Source: Ilyomonas sp965247435
Lineage (GTDB): Bacteria; Bacteroidota; Bacteroidia; Chitinophagales; Chitinophagaceae
Reading direction: 5' to 3'
NCBI GenBank assembly: GCA_965247435.1
Contig: OZ252019.1
Coordinates: forward strand, 5,580,001 to 5,644,000
Length of the DNA: 64,000 nt
Positions within the stretch are counted from its first letter, which is position 1. Every line of letters starts with the position of its first letter. Both the position numbers and the translations under genes were made by a program. The notes under the pieces are model-generated. The model saw nothing but the letters and a program-made list of their open reading frames with translations, did no database searches and was not told the DNA's origin. Of the stretch, positions 1 to 9,516 are shown one piece after another.

Positions 1-357
1 AAGTTTTTATTTAAATGCAACCGATTGCAAAGCTTTTTTATATTTTCCGGTAGCACACATAATTTGGCGTTCAAATTCATAAGTTAAGTGGCGGTTAAAC
101 TACCATGCTTAAAACCAGGCATTCGTACCTGCATTGCACTAATATGCGGTTCTTTATATTGGTGGTTGTTAAACGCCTGAACGCTACGACTCTCTGGCTG
201 GTTTGGCTAATGCCTGACCCGGTTATAAACGTTATTGGCGATGCCGGCGCATCTGCTAATCCCGTCAGCTTTTGCCACCATAGGCTTATTAAATAATACA
301 AAGCAACAAGGAGCTGTTAGTAAAAATGACAATTTTATTACTGCCTGCCATTATAAC
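1..357. other. Intergenic left edge, no gene supported
   Basis: I see no convincing coding region here. Short open frames on both strands have no recognisable domain or signal peptide. The only supported element is a LacI-type palindrome near the left end, listed separately. The stretch lies downstream of the minus-strand GH95 gene. Confidence 0.5.
16..29. promoter_or_regulatory. LacI/GalR-type operator palindrome
   Basis: The 14-mer TGCAACCGATTGCA fits the general LacI/GalR-family operator pattern TGnAAnCGnTTnCA, with a central CG and mirrored half-sites. It lies beyond the 3' end of the GH95 gene, so it more likely serves a gene outside the window to the left. No LacI-type regulator is encoded in this window. 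The match to the pattern is seen directly; the function is inferred. Confidence 0.45.
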
Positions 358-2820
358 TTACCTGGGAACTAAAGTGTAAGTTTTACCGGATTGGGTTGGA
401 AGGTCATAAAGGAAAGTTTCTTTTATTTTTAAAGATGAATCTGCCGATGTTTTTGGTGAAATAACCGGCTCGGGTGTTCTTTCTGTCTGGTAAAAAAAGT
501 TGGAATTTTCACCCGTTGCGGTTTTCAGAAAATTATTGGCGTTCAGCTTCATGTCGTTAGGTAACCGCAAACGCAGATTCCCACTTAAATCTGATCTGAT
601 AACCGCCTTTACCAGCCTGCCCTCTTCCCATTCCATATCCAAAATTTCAAAGCCACCCCGCGCGCGCAAGCCGGTAATACTTCCGCTCTGCCACGCATCC
701 GGCAAAGCAGGCAGCAGGTCAAGTGTGCCATCCTCACTTTGCATCAGCATTTCCGCAATGCCGGACGTACAACCAAAGTTTCCATCTATCTGAAAGGGCG
801 GATGCGCATCGAAAAGATTGTTGTAAGTACCGCCACCGCCAGCATTGGTACCAACCGGCGTCAGTTGATTTTGAATAAGTTTATAAGCATGATTGCCATC
901 CAGCATTTTTGCCCACCAGTTTACCTTCCAGCCCATACTCCACCCGGTTGATATATCACCCCGTTCGGTAAGGGTTACTTTAGCCGCATTGTACAGTTGT
1001 GGTGTACGATACGGAGAAATTTGATTCGATGGAAACAGTCCATATAAATGAGATATATGGCGGTGATTATCCGTTGGGTTATCTATATCATCCAGCCATT
1101 CCTGCAACTGGCCATACTGACCAATGTGCATCGGCGCAAGACGGCTGCGCAACAGCTTTAAACTATCAGCAAAAGCAGTATCGGTATGCAATGCCAGTGC
1201 TGCTTGTATTGCATTGCTGAATACATCAAATACAAGCTGGTTAGTCATAGTAACCCCGGCATCAAGTGAGGAACCCTGGTGTGCCAGGGGCGCGTTTTCC
1301 GGCGACATATCCGGGCAAACAACAAGCCAGTGATACGTTGGATGCTCCACTAAAAAGTCTGCATAAAAAGCAGCGGCACCTTTCAAAACAGGATAGACAG
1401 ATTTTAAGAAAGCTTTATCGCCGTTGTATAAGTAATGCTCCCAAAGGTGCTGACTCAGCCAACCACCGCCATTGTTCCAGGTACCCCAGAACGCTCCATC
1501 TACAGCACCGTTGGCGCGCCAGATATCCGTGTTGTGATGTGCCATCCACCCGCCTGCCCCATACATTTCTTTCGCCGTTTTCTGCCCGGTTACAGACAAG
1601 TCCTTCACCATTTGTATCAACGGCTCATGAAGTTCTGCCAGGTTGGTTTTCTCTGCCGGCCAGTAGTTCATTTCTGTATTAATGTTGATGGTGTACTTAC
1701 TATCCCAGGGCGGATATACTTTGTTGTTCCAGATGCCTTGCAGGGTGGCGGGTTGCCCGCCGGGTTGCGAAGATGAAATCAGGAGATAACGCCCGTACTG
1801 GAAGTACAGGGAGGCAAACTGCGGATCATTGGCTGAATCAAACTTCTTAAGTCTTTCGTCCGTTGGAAGGTTCGCAGCATCTGTTGCTCCAAGGTCTAAT
1901 TTCACCCGGTCAAAATATTTCTGGTAAGCTGCTATATGCCCTTTTAAAATATCGGGAAATGACTTTGTGTAAGCTTTGTTCAGATAGGCTTCGGCTCTTT
2001 TGTTTTCATCGCCGCTAATGTCATTATAGTTATTGAAATTAGTAGCAATAGAGATATAGATGGTCACTTCATCAGCCGCTTTAATATAGAGAGAAGTATC
2101 GGTACGTGATATACTGCCGCCATTCAATTTGAAACGGGCAATGCCTTTATATTTAATTTTACCTTCTACTTTTTCGTGGTCTATGGTTGTTCCAAAAATG
2201 GTGAGATCATTGGAGGAGTTGGTTTTAATTGTAGCCTTCGGCTGGGGCGTTTCAAAGAGCGCTGTAAAAGAAATACAATGTGGTCGGCTTGCTGTCAGAT
2301 GCACAACAATAACACGGTCGGGAAAAGAAGCGATTACTTCTCTTGTGTAAGTAATATTGCCAACTGTGTAAGTGGTTTTTTGAACCGCCTTTTCTATATC
2401 AAGTTCCCGGTAATAATTTGTATAATTGTCATGCTTATCGAAGGCCATACGAAGATTTCCTACCGGTTCAAACATTTGTCCATGTGAAGTTTGGCTGATA
2501 ATGGTTCTGTTTGCCATGGTTTCAGCTTCTTTCTGTTTACCGTCGAATATCAACGACCTGATATAGTTTAATGAATCCCTGATAAGGGTATTGTCATTAC
2601 GGTTAGGGCTACCACTCCACACGGTACTTTCATTTAGCTGCACCGTTTCTGTATCTGCGTTGCCATACACCATAGCGCCCAGAAAACCATTCCCGAGAGG
2701 TAATGCATTCTCCCATACACTTCCTGATGGCTGCTTGTACCATAGTTTTAAATCTTTACTGCTTTGGGAGAAAGCAACAATTGCCATTATCAAAAAAAGA
2801 GTGAGGAATATGGGTTTCAT
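358..2820 (-). CDS. GH95 alpha-L-fucosidase, secreted
   Basis: Glycoside hydrolase family 95 enzyme, 820 aa, expected to release alpha-L-fucose (some members alpha-L-galactose) from glycans. Residues 1-19 form a signal peptide ending AFSQ, so it is exported. The family N-terminal motif LPLGNGFLGAMVYG follows near residue 40, then QLNESTVWSGSP. Near residue 380 is NINTEMNYWPAEK, which holds the two active-site Asn of the family; SPEN lies near 507 and HISHLYGLFPSNQISP near 585. The C-terminal beta domain contains RARGGFEILDMEW. Length matches the family's usual 750-820 aa and no disruption is visible. The next upstream gene is GH16 on the same strand, but over 400 bp away and with its own possible promoter between, so the two are probably separate units. 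Fucosidase is the best-supported activity; the exact linkage is not visible. Confidence 0.93.
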   Translation of the reverse strand: MKPIFLTLFLIMAIVAFSQSSKDLKLWYKQPSGSVWENALPLGNGFLGAMVYGNADTETVQLNESTVWSGSPNRNDNTLIRDSLNYIRSLIFDGKQKEAETMANRTIISQTSHGQMFEPVGNLRMAFDKHDNYTNYYRELDIEKAVQKTTYTVGNITYTREVIASFPDRVIVVHLTASRPHCISFTALFETPQPKATIKTNSSNDLTIFGTTIDHEKVEGKIKYKGIARFKLNGGSISRTDTSLYIKAADEVTIYISIATNFNNYNDISGDENKRAEAYLNKAYTKSFPDILKGHIAAYQKYFDRVKLDLGATDAANLPTDERLKKFDSANDPQFASLYFQYGRYLLISSSQPGGQPATLQGIWNNKVYPPWDSKYTININTEMNYWPAEKTNLAELHEPLIQMVKDLSVTGQKTAKEMYGAGGWMAHHNTDIWRANGAVDGAFWGTWNNGGGWLSQHLWEHYLYNGDKAFLKSVYPVLKGAAAFYADFLVEHPTYHWLVVCPDMSPENAPLAHQGSSLDAGVTMTNQLVFDVFSNAIQAALALHTDTAFADSLKLLRSRLAPMHIGQYGQLQEWLDDIDNPTDNHRHISHLYGLFPSNQISPYRTPQLYNAAKVTLTERGDISTGWSMGWKVNWWAKMLDGNHAYKLIQNQLTPVGTNAGGGGTYNNLFDAHPPFQIDGNFGCTSGIAEMLMQSEDGTLDLLPALPDAWQSGSITGLRARGGFEILDMEWEEGRLVKAVIRSDLSGNLRLRLPNDMKLNANNFLKTATGENSNFFYQTERTPEPVISPKTSADSSLKIKETFLYDLPTQSGKTYTLVPR

Positions 2821-2926
2821 TGGTTAACTGTTATATTGAATACTGATTACTGTTTAGATGTTGCTTTGACCATTTTATACATTGGTTTACCAGGCTCCAT
2901 ACAAGCCAGTGTTTTCAATTCTAATT

Positions 2927-2956
2927 TAAATATAAATCCTGATAATATTGAACAAA
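2927..2956 (-). promoter_or_regulatory. Possible Bacteroidota promoter for GH95
   Basis: On the minus strand a TTTG box (2953-2956) is followed after 18 nt by TATATTTA (2927-2934). This is close to the Bacteroidota primary sigma pattern TTTG-N19-21-TAnnTTTG, with the last G replaced by A. It lies about 110 bp upstream of the GH95 start codon. Confidence 0.35.
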
Positions 2957-3050
2957 ATAAATCGTAATCAGAAAGAACTCTATCCGGCGCTGTCAGCAAC
3001 GTATTTTCCAAGCCAGTGCAGACAAAAGCTTTTTATATTTTTAGCTGTTT

Positions 3051-3260
3051 TCACTGCACTGCCCTCCGGGTACGCTGCAGCTTGTCACCTATTTTGCGCT
3101 CCATACGCCTTCGTTCGGATAGCTCTTTTAACTGATCAGGAAGTTTGTTACTGCAAGCAGCAGCTATAACAGTGAAGCTCTTTTTTTTGACAAATAAATA
3201 AGTAACCAAAACAGTCATCCCAAATACTACTGGTATCAAATGAAAAAAATCACTGCTCAT
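3051..3260 (-). CDS. Small single-span membrane protein, unknown function
   Basis: Predicted small protein of about 69 aa that I do not recognise. The ATG at 3260 overlaps the GH16 stop codon (ATGAGCAGTGA), an arrangement typical of translational coupling; another in-frame ATG lies 9 nt further upstream. Residues about 6-24 (HLIPVVFGMTVLVTYLFV) form one membrane span, followed by Lys residues. The remainder is charged and possibly helical (LPDQLKELSERRRMERKIG). The hydrophobic N-terminus, basic flank and charged helix resemble many small inner membrane proteins of unknown role. The overlap suggests co-transcription with GH16, but no functional link is evident. It could still be a chance frame. 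Confidence 0.45.
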   Translation of the reverse strand: MSSDFFHLIPVVFGMTVLVTYLFVKKKSFTVIAAACSNKLPDQLKELSERRRMERKIGDKLQRTRRAVQ

Positions 3261-4128
3261 ACGGCTCATACTTCATCCAATCCACCTGCAGTTCATAGGG
3301 ATGCAATGGCTGTTCTATAGCACTCGCGTTGGTTTCCACGGCCCAATTGTTCGTATGCCAGAAGTTCATCCGGTACAGCGTTGCATGTTGCGGTATGCCT
3401 CTTGGAGAGGCGGGGTAATCCCACAACACTATTTTCTTTCCGGTTAAAGGGTGAATCATCCACCACCGGAGGCGATTGGCATACCAGTTAAACCCATACG
3501 TATAAAATTGGGCGGAAGCATCATACCCGTCTATAGCCTGCACGGTGTTTGGCAGGTTTTGAGTACCCGTGAAAGGAATATTTTCGCCCTCATAGCCTTC
3601 GCGGTAAGCCGTGCTGTAGATGATGCCTTTGGCTAAGTTGACCGTTCGCCCTATTCTTTTCAAAGGCCCCTCCTCACCGGTCCAGGTACCGATATACACG
3701 ATAGAAGGATCTGCCACCAGCCATTCAAAATCTATCTCGCTCAATCCGTACACACTATCCATATAGTACGTAAAATAGCCCACCACCGCACCGGCATCCG
3801 GCTGCACTTTTCTTACATCCGGTACTTTAAGCCGGGCGCTATAGGTACCAAAATAAGTAAAATGGTTGGAGATGATTTCCGGACCACGGCCGGCACCGGC
3901 GCTGTCTGCAGGGTCTATTTTGAAAGCGAGCATTTTGGTGTTCTCTGCTGTTGCGGTAACGCCGGACTTCCATTTGAAAGTGGCTTTGTTGCCGGTAGAG
4001 CCATAATGAAAATAGTGTAAAACAGAATCGCTGAAATCTTCTCTAAATGCAGCCGATAACTTTTCTTGTTGTGCCCGGATAGTACCGCCAATAAATACAA
4101 CAGCCAGCAATAACAGGATTCGTTTCAT
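3250..4128 (-). CDS. GH16 family glycoside hydrolase, secreted
   Basis: Family 16 beta-glucanase/galactanase-like hydrolase of 292 aa with a signal peptide in residues 1-19 (MKRILLLLAVVFIGGTIRAQ). The catalytic motif SEIDFEWL lies near residue 130 and provides the two catalytic Glu residues and the central Asp of the GH16 pattern. Other expected beta-sandwich pieces are YFGTYSARLKVPD before it, YTYGFNWYANRLRWW after it, and a terminal LQVDWMKYEPY strand. There is no CBM or sorting domain, so it is a single-domain secreted or periplasmic enzyme. Substrate (laminarin, agar, porphyran, xyloglucan) cannot be read from the sequence. A small membrane protein ORF overlaps its 3' end. Confidence 0.85.
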   Translation of the reverse strand: MKRILLLLAVVFIGGTIRAQQEKLSAAFREDFSDSVLHYFHYGSTGNKATFKWKSGVTATAENTKMLAFKIDPADSAGAGRGPEIISNHFTYFGTYSARLKVPDVRKVQPDAGAVVGYFTYYMDSVYGLSEIDFEWLVADPSIVYIGTWTGEEGPLKRIGRTVNLAKGIIYSTAYREGYEGENIPFTGTQNLPNTVQAIDGYDASAQFYTYGFNWYANRLRWWMIHPLTGKKIVLWDYPASPRGIPQHATLYRMNFWHTNNWAVETNASAIEQPLHPYELQVDWMKYEPYEQ

Positions 4129-4527
4129 AAAATGGAAGCAATAAGGCGCTTTAAACGAATGTAGTGCATTTTAAAAAGCCTGCAGGTTCAAAAACCGCTT
4201 AAGTGCCATTGCTAGTTGAAGAGCAACGTCAATGCGGGTTAGTATATGCTGCCGCTACGATTTTTGCAACTGCAGCACTCGTATTTCCATATCGTTAAAC
4301 GTTGTCTCAGGCTGAAAAATTTTGCAGGTTAATAAGTTAGTATGGTGTGCGCTTTACAGTATTTTACAAGGTTACTTTAAATAGCTTTTCAGCTTATATT
4401 TTACTCCTGCCGGAGCCTTACAGATCATGCGCTTTCGTTTTCTATTTCTAATCAAATTTTGATGCGGTGAATGTGCTTTGTGCGGTGTCGGGTTGCTAAT
4501 GCTTCTGTATGACCTCAGGTAATTATA

Positions 4528-4570
4528 GAGTGCCGGAAAGAGGAGCCTGCAACTCCTCTTTCCGGCACTC
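4528..4570. terminator. Perfect 18-bp inverted repeat after the efflux operon
   Basis: Positions 4528-4545 and 4553-4570 are exact reverse complements (18 bp) around a 7-nt loop. The hairpin starts 13 bp past the stop codon of the outer membrane channel gene, the last gene of the efflux operon. There is no long T-tract on the minus strand, so it may be a non-canonical terminator or an mRNA 3'-end stabiliser. The rest of 4129-4583 contains no supported gene. Confidence 0.6.
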
Positions 4571-4583
4571 ATAAATGAATAAA

Positions 4584-5993
4584 TTATTTCCAGCCGCCGC
4601 CCAGCGAGCGGTACAGTTCTATCCCGGCATCCAGCTTTTCCTTATTCAATACAGCCAGTTCCAATTCTGCCTGCAATACATTGCTTTGTGCCGTAATTAC
4701 TTCTAAATAATCTGCCATTCCGTTTTTAAAAAGAAGATTGGCATTACCTGTAGCCTGTTGCAGGGTGTTTACTCTTGTTGCTGCAATAGATTGTTGTTCC
4801 TGCAGCTTGCTTGTTTTTACCAATGCATCAGCTACTTCGCCCACTGCGGTTAAAACTGATTGCCTGAATTGGATCACTGCCTTTTGCTGCTCCAGTTTTG
4901 AAAGTTCATATTGTGTTTTCAATTGCTTTTGCTGAAAAAGCGGCTGTGTAATTCCGGCTGCACCGGCAGTAAATAATGATGCCGGAATGGTAAACCAGTT
5001 ACTGGCTTTGAATGAGTTGATGCCACCGGATACGGTAATGCTCAGGGAAGGATACATGGTGGCCCTGGCAATACCGGTGTTGGCATTGGCGATGGTAAGT
5101 TCCAATTCTCTTGCCCTTACATCGGGCCGGTTGCGCAATAAAGCGGATGGAATACCTGCCGATAACCCGTTGATGAAGGAGCCATTATCAACCGCTCCAG
5201 TTCTCCTGATGGCAGCGGGCATTTCACCTGTTAATACACTCAGCGCATTCTCCTGCACCGTGATATCCTGCTCCAGTTGCGGAACCAATTGCGCCGCTAC
5301 TAAACGCTGCGCTTCTGCCTGCTGCACTGCAAGCGCTGTTACCTGCCCCGCATTGTACTGCAGTTGGATAATATGCAGGGTACTGTCGTTAAGCAGCAAA
5401 TTCTTTCTGGCTATAGCCATTTGTGCATCCAGCATCAGCAAATTGTAATAGCCATGTGCAACAGCAGCAATGAGGCTGGTTTGTATAGCTTTCCTGGCTT
5501 CTGTTGTTTGCAGGTAAGTTGCCAGTGCTTTATCTTTTTGGGCCTTTATCTTACCCCAGATATCTGCTTCCCAGCTAAGTGCAGCACTTACGGAGTAATC
5601 TTCTATATAAGATTTACCAACAAACTTGCTTAAGCTTAAACCATTCAAACTGTTATCAGCAGGGCGATTGACAGAGCCTGTTGCCTGCAGGCTTGCCTGG
5701 GGTAAATATCCTAACCTGCTTTGCTTTACGATCAGTTGCGCGGCTTCCACATTCTTTAGCGCTACCTGCATATCGTAGTTACTGGTAATAGCGCTGCTTA
5801 TCAGTTGTTGCAGGTTTTCATCGTTGAAAAAATGCTTCCATTGGATGTCTGCGATAGTGGAGGTATCTGCGGCACTTGCATTCCTGTATGCAGCGGGTGC
5901 TGCATCGTTTGGCAGGCCAATATCTTTTGAGACCTTGCACCCGGCCAGGAACAATAGTAGCGTTGTGATGAATATTATAATTATTGATTTCAT
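4584..5993 (-). CDS. RND efflux outer membrane channel lipoprotein (OprM/NodT type)
   Basis: Outer membrane factor of a tripartite efflux system, 469 aa. It starts with a lipoprotein signal (LLLFLAGCKVSK, lipid-modified Cys near residue 19). The repeated TolC-like helical and barrel layout is visible: LQQLISSAITSNYDMQVALKN, SWEADIWGKIKAQKD, LLRNRPDVRARELELTIANAN and the near-terminal EVITAQSNVLQAELELAVLNKE. It should form a trimeric tunnel through the outer membrane docking onto the periplasmic adaptor. It is the last gene of the run adaptor-pump-channel, separated from the pump gene by about 170 bp that hold a structured repeat (6055-6117). No frameshift or truncation is visible. Substrates are unknown. 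Confidence 0.92.
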   Translation of the reverse strand: MKSIIIIFITTLLLFLAGCKVSKDIGLPNDAAPAAYRNASAADTSTIADIQWKHFFNDENLQQLISSAITSNYDMQVALKNVEAAQLIVKQSRLGYLPQASLQATGSVNRPADNSLNGLSLSKFVGKSYIEDYSVSAALSWEADIWGKIKAQKDKALATYLQTTEARKAIQTSLIAAVAHGYYNLLMLDAQMAIARKNLLLNDSTLHIIQLQYNAGQVTALAVQQAEAQRLVAAQLVPQLEQDITVQENALSVLTGEMPAAIRRTGAVDNGSFINGLSAGIPSALLRNRPDVRARELELTIANANTGIARATMYPSLSITVSGGINSFKASNWFTIPASLFTAGAAGITQPLFQQKQLKTQYELSKLEQQKAVIQFRQSVLTAVGEVADALVKTSKLQEQQSIAATRVNTLQQATGNANLLFKNGMADYLEVITAQSNVLQAELELAVLNKEKLDAGIELYRSLGGGWK

Positions 5994-6054
5994 GATAAAT
6001 TATTTTAAAAGCAATAGCTGCTCAGGTTATTTTTAATTTAAGGTAACCGGCAGG

Positions 6055-6117
6055 TTCCGCACAAAGCTGCCGTTGCTTATAAATGAGTGTAAGTGCATGG
6101 CGGCGGCAAGTGCGGAA
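6055..6117. repeat. 63-nt REP-like hairpin, copy 1
   Basis: Imperfect palindrome starting TTCCGCAC and ending GTGCGGAA, followed by TGACG. The second stem segment is GCTGCCG pairing with CGGCGGC. A second element of exactly 63 nt lies at 40568-40630 with the same outer arms but a different inner stem (GCCCTC/GAGGGC). Here it sits between the pump and channel genes, where it could affect mRNA stability or relative expression. Confidence 0.65.
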
Positions 6118-6166
6118 TGACGGTTTTATTGTTAAATCGAAATCTGGTCAAATACCAAGTACTCCG

Positions 6167-9100
6167 TTAATTCATATATGCTGGTTGCATTACACTTGGT
6201 TCTTCCGCTTCTATCGTTTTCTTACGGCTGATCTTTTCCTGCAGGCTTTGAAAAATGACATACAATACCGGGATGATAAAAATACCAAGCAGCACACCGG
6301 TAAGCATACCACCTACGGCGCCGGTGCCTATGGAACGGTTGCCCATAGCAGATGCACCTGTGGCTGTGAGTAAGGGAATAAGTCCGGCGATAAATGCAAA
6401 AGAGGTCATGAGTATGGGGCGGAGACGGAGCTTTGCAGCTTCAATGGCTGCACGCGGTATAGAAAGCCCTGCCTTTCTCCTTTGCACGGCATATTCCACG
6501 ATAAGAATAGCATTCTTTGCCAGCAAACCGATAAGCATGATGATGGCTACCTGCACATAAATATTGTTCTCAATACCGGTTATGCCAATGAAAGCAAATA
6601 CACCCAGCAAGCCGGTTGGTATAGAGAATATTACTGCAAGCGGAAGAATATAACTTTCGTACTGAGCTGCTAACAAGAAGTACACGAAGATTAGCGACAT
6701 CACAAATATCCAGGTGGTTTGCGAACCGGATTGTTCTTCCTCTCTTGTCAAGCCACCCCACTCATAGCTGTAGCCGCGCGGCAGGTAATTAGCAGCTACT
6801 TCCTCTACGGCTTTCAAAGCCTGGCCCGAACTGTAACCCGGTTTGGGAACCCCATTAATTGTAACCGCATTGAACAGATTATTTCTTGTTACTGTCTCCG
6901 GTCCATACACCTTTTCCAGGCTGATCAGCGATTTTACCGGAACCATCAGCCCCGCATTATTTTTTACCTGTACATCATTCAATGTGGAAGGGTCAATTCG
7001 GTAGGCAACATCCGATTGCAGTATCACCTTGTATTGTTTACCAAAGCGGTTGAAATCCGATGCCTGGTAACTGCCGTAATACACCTGCAATGTTTGCAGC
7101 AAATCACTAATGGAAACACCTAATTGCTTCGTTCTTGTTTCATCAATATTCAGTTTATATTGCGGATTACCTGTATTGAATGTGGTAAAGGCATACATGA
7201 TCTCGGGGCGCTTCATCAGCTCGCCAATAAAGCCATTAGCGGTGTTGCTCAGGTCTTCCAGCTTGCCGCCGGTCCTGTCCTGCAGTATCAGCTCAAAACC
7301 ATTGGTGTTGCCAAAGCCCTGTACCGTAGGCAGTGTAAAAGTGAACAGGTCTGCAGCAGAGATAACACTCAGTTTCTGATTTACTTCTCCCAGTATGTTA
7401 TTAATGTCTTCGGTATGACCGCGGGTACCTGGCTTCTTTAGTTTTACAAATGCCAATGCACTGATGGGACTGGATGCATTGGTAATGATATTCATACCGG
7501 CAACGCTGTACGATTTTTCCACAGCCTCAACAGTACTTATAATGCTATCAACACTTTTTACCACCTTTTGAGTGCGCTCCAGCGAAGCACCGGCCGGCAT
7601 GTTTAACGAATACAGGAAAATGCTCTGGTCTTCTGTTGGAATAAAACCGGTGGGCGTTTTGTTCACCAATATTACAGTGGCAATGGTAATGACTGCAAGC
7701 CCGGTTAAAGCCACCCATTTTGTTTTGATTAAAAACCGGAGGCTACGGCTGTAGCGGGTAGTGAGGTTTTCAAAGCCTGCATTAAAGCCATTGAAGAACC
7801 TGTTCTTAAAGCCTGTCGGCTTTACACCATTGTTGCTGTGATGATTGTTCTTTAAGAACAATGCAGACAATGCAGGGCTGAGCGTTAATGCATTTACTGC
7901 CGAGATTAAGATGGCAATTGCCAATGTAAAGGCAAACTGTTTGTAGAAGATGCCGGCAGGTCCCTGCATAAAACCTACAGGTACAAATACTGCAGCCATC
8001 ACCAGCGTAATTGATATAATAGCGCCCGATATTTCACTCATGCTTTTGATGGTTGCCGCCCTTGGCGTTAAGTGTTCATTGTCCATTTTTGTATGCACCG
8101 CTTCCACTACCACAATGGCATCATCCACCACAATACCAATTGCCAGTATCAATGCAAAAAGCGTGAGCAGGTTGATAGTGAAACCAAACAACTGCATAAA
8201 AAAGAAAGTACCCAATATGGCTACCGGTACTGCAATTGCGGGTATAAGCGTAGAACGAAAATTTTGTAAGAAAAGAAATACGACGATGAACACCAGTATA
8301 AACGCTTCTACCAATGTATGCTTTACTTTTTCAATGGAAGCGTCCAGGAATTCTTTGGAGGAGTAAGGCACAAACACATTCACCCCTTTAGGCAAATCCT
8401 TCTTCACCTTGTCCATGATGCTGTTTACTTCCGTCAGAATATCGTTGGCATTAGAGCCTGCCGTCTGGTAGATGAGAATACCGGTTGAAGGGCCTTTGCC
8501 AACTGTAGCAACAGCGCTATAATTAAAGGAACCTAACTCTACTCTTGCAACGTCTTTTAACCGTATCATTGACCCATCGGTATTGCTTTTTAAGATAATG
8601 TTCTCATAATCCCCGTTGTTGCTCAGCTTTCCTTTGTATTTGATTACATACTCAAAAGATTCTTTACTGCCTTCGCCAAACTTGCCGGGTGCCGCTTCCA
8701 GGTTTTGCTCTTTTACAGCAGCTAACACATCCTGTGCAGACAAATCGTAGGCAGCCAAACGGTCGGGCTTCAGCCAGATGCGCATCGCGTAATCTTTAGA
8801 ACCAAATATCGTAGCTTGCCCCACGCCATGCACACGCTGTATCTCGGGTACTATATTAATCTTGGCATAGTTCTGCAAAAAAGTTTCATCGTAAGCAGTG
8901 TCTTTACTATACAAGGCAATGGCCATGATAATACTGTTCTGCTGTTTTTGCGTGGTAATGCCAGCCTGTAATACTTCCTGCGGAATAAGGCTGCTGGCTT
9001 TTGCCACGCGGTTCTGCACGTTTACCGAAGCAATATCCGGATCAGTACCGGCCTTGAAGAAAACGCTCAGCGTCATCGTGCCATCGTTGTTGGAATTGGA

Positions 9101-9337
9101 GGTCATATACGTCATGTTCTCCACGCCATTAATGGCTTCTTCTATCGGGGTAGCTACGGAGCGCGCCACTACTTCGGCACTGGCGCCGGGATAAGCTGCG
9201 GTTACCAATACAGCAGGCGGCGCGATGTCCGGGAACTGCGTAATGGGCAACCTGGTGAGTGAAATGATACCCATCAATACCAGCAGTATAGAAATAACGG
9301 TGGATAAGACGGGGCGTTCAATAAATTTCTGGAGCAT
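6167..9337 (-). CDS. RND multidrug efflux pump, HAE1/AcrB family
   Basis: Inner membrane proton-driven export pump of 1056 aa, the normal length of the HAE1 (AcrB/MexB) family. The N-terminus (FIERPVLSTVISILLVLMG) is the first membrane span, followed by TRLPITQFPDIAPP. The proton-relay Asp pair is in GIVVDDAIVVVEAVH and the relay Lys is in LLAKNAILIVEYAVQ, so the key residues are intact. Duplicated periplasmic porter domains and a second set of spans follow (TLRLRPILMTSFAFIAGLIPL-type segment near residue 975). It is the middle gene of the adaptor-pump-channel operon, about 180 bp downstream of the adaptor. Control by the nearby TetR protein is inferred from operator copies. Likely substrates are amphiphilic toxicants such as drugs or bile-like compounds. 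Confidence 0.96.
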   Translation of the reverse strand: MLQKFIERPVLSTVISILLVLMGIISLTRLPITQFPDIAPPAVLVTAAYPGASAEVVARSVATPIEEAINGVENMTYMTSNSNNDGTMTLSVFFKAGTDPDIASVNVQNRVAKASSLIPQEVLQAGITTQKQQNSIIMAIALYSKDTAYDETFLQNYAKINIVPEIQRVHGVGQATIFGSKDYAMRIWLKPDRLAAYDLSAQDVLAAVKEQNLEAAPGKFGEGSKESFEYVIKYKGKLSNNGDYENIILKSNTDGSMIRLKDVARVELGSFNYSAVATVGKGPSTGILIYQTAGSNANDILTEVNSIMDKVKKDLPKGVNVFVPYSSKEFLDASIEKVKHTLVEAFILVFIVVFLFLQNFRSTLIPAIAVPVAILGTFFFMQLFGFTINLLTLFALILAIGIVVDDAIVVVEAVHTKMDNEHLTPRAATIKSMSEISGAIISITLVMAAVFVPVGFMQGPAGIFYKQFAFTLAIAILISAVNALTLSPALSALFLKNNHHSNNGVKPTGFKNRFFNGFNAGFENLTTRYSRSLRFLIKTKWVALTGLAVITIATVILVNKTPTGFIPTEDQSIFLYSLNMPAGASLERTQKVVKSVDSIISTVEAVEKSYSVAGMNIITNASSPISALAFVKLKKPGTRGHTEDINNILGEVNQKLSVISAADLFTFTLPTVQGFGNTNGFELILQDRTGGKLEDLSNTANGFIGELMKRPEIMYAFTTFNTGNPQYKLNIDETRTKQLGVSISDLLQTLQVYYGSYQASDFNRFGKQYKVILQSDVAYRIDPSTLNDVQVKNNAGLMVPVKSLISLEKVYGPETVTRNNLFNAVTINGVPKPGYSSGQALKAVEEVAANYLPRGYSYEWGGLTREEEQSGSQTTWIFVMSLIFVYFLLAAQYESYILPLAVIFSIPTGLLGVFAFIGITGIENNIYVQVAIIMLIGLLAKNAILIVEYAVQRRKAGLSIPRAAIEAAKLRLRPILMTSFAFIAGLIPLLTATGASAMGNRSIGTGAVGGMLTGVLLGIFIIPVLYVIFQSLQEKISRKKTIEAEEPSVMQPAYMN

Positions 9338-9516
9338 AAAAATGATTTAGACTGTTGGTTTGTTATTATAGTTGGGTCATTTTCCGGGCAAAGCATTCCC
9401 TGTCAGCACGAATGCTGAAAAAAATCAGGTTCAACTTATAATATTTAAATGGTGTTGTGTGTTGCCGGGAAAACGATAATTAAATGCTGTTGGTAATAAA
9501 AGTGATCTTCACATTT

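Noticed and set aside
4372..4572. Minus-strand ORF of 66 aa after the efflux operon
   Set aside because: Its first codons lie within the 18-bp inverted repeat and the product is an Arg/Lys/Ser-rich string without domain or conserved look.
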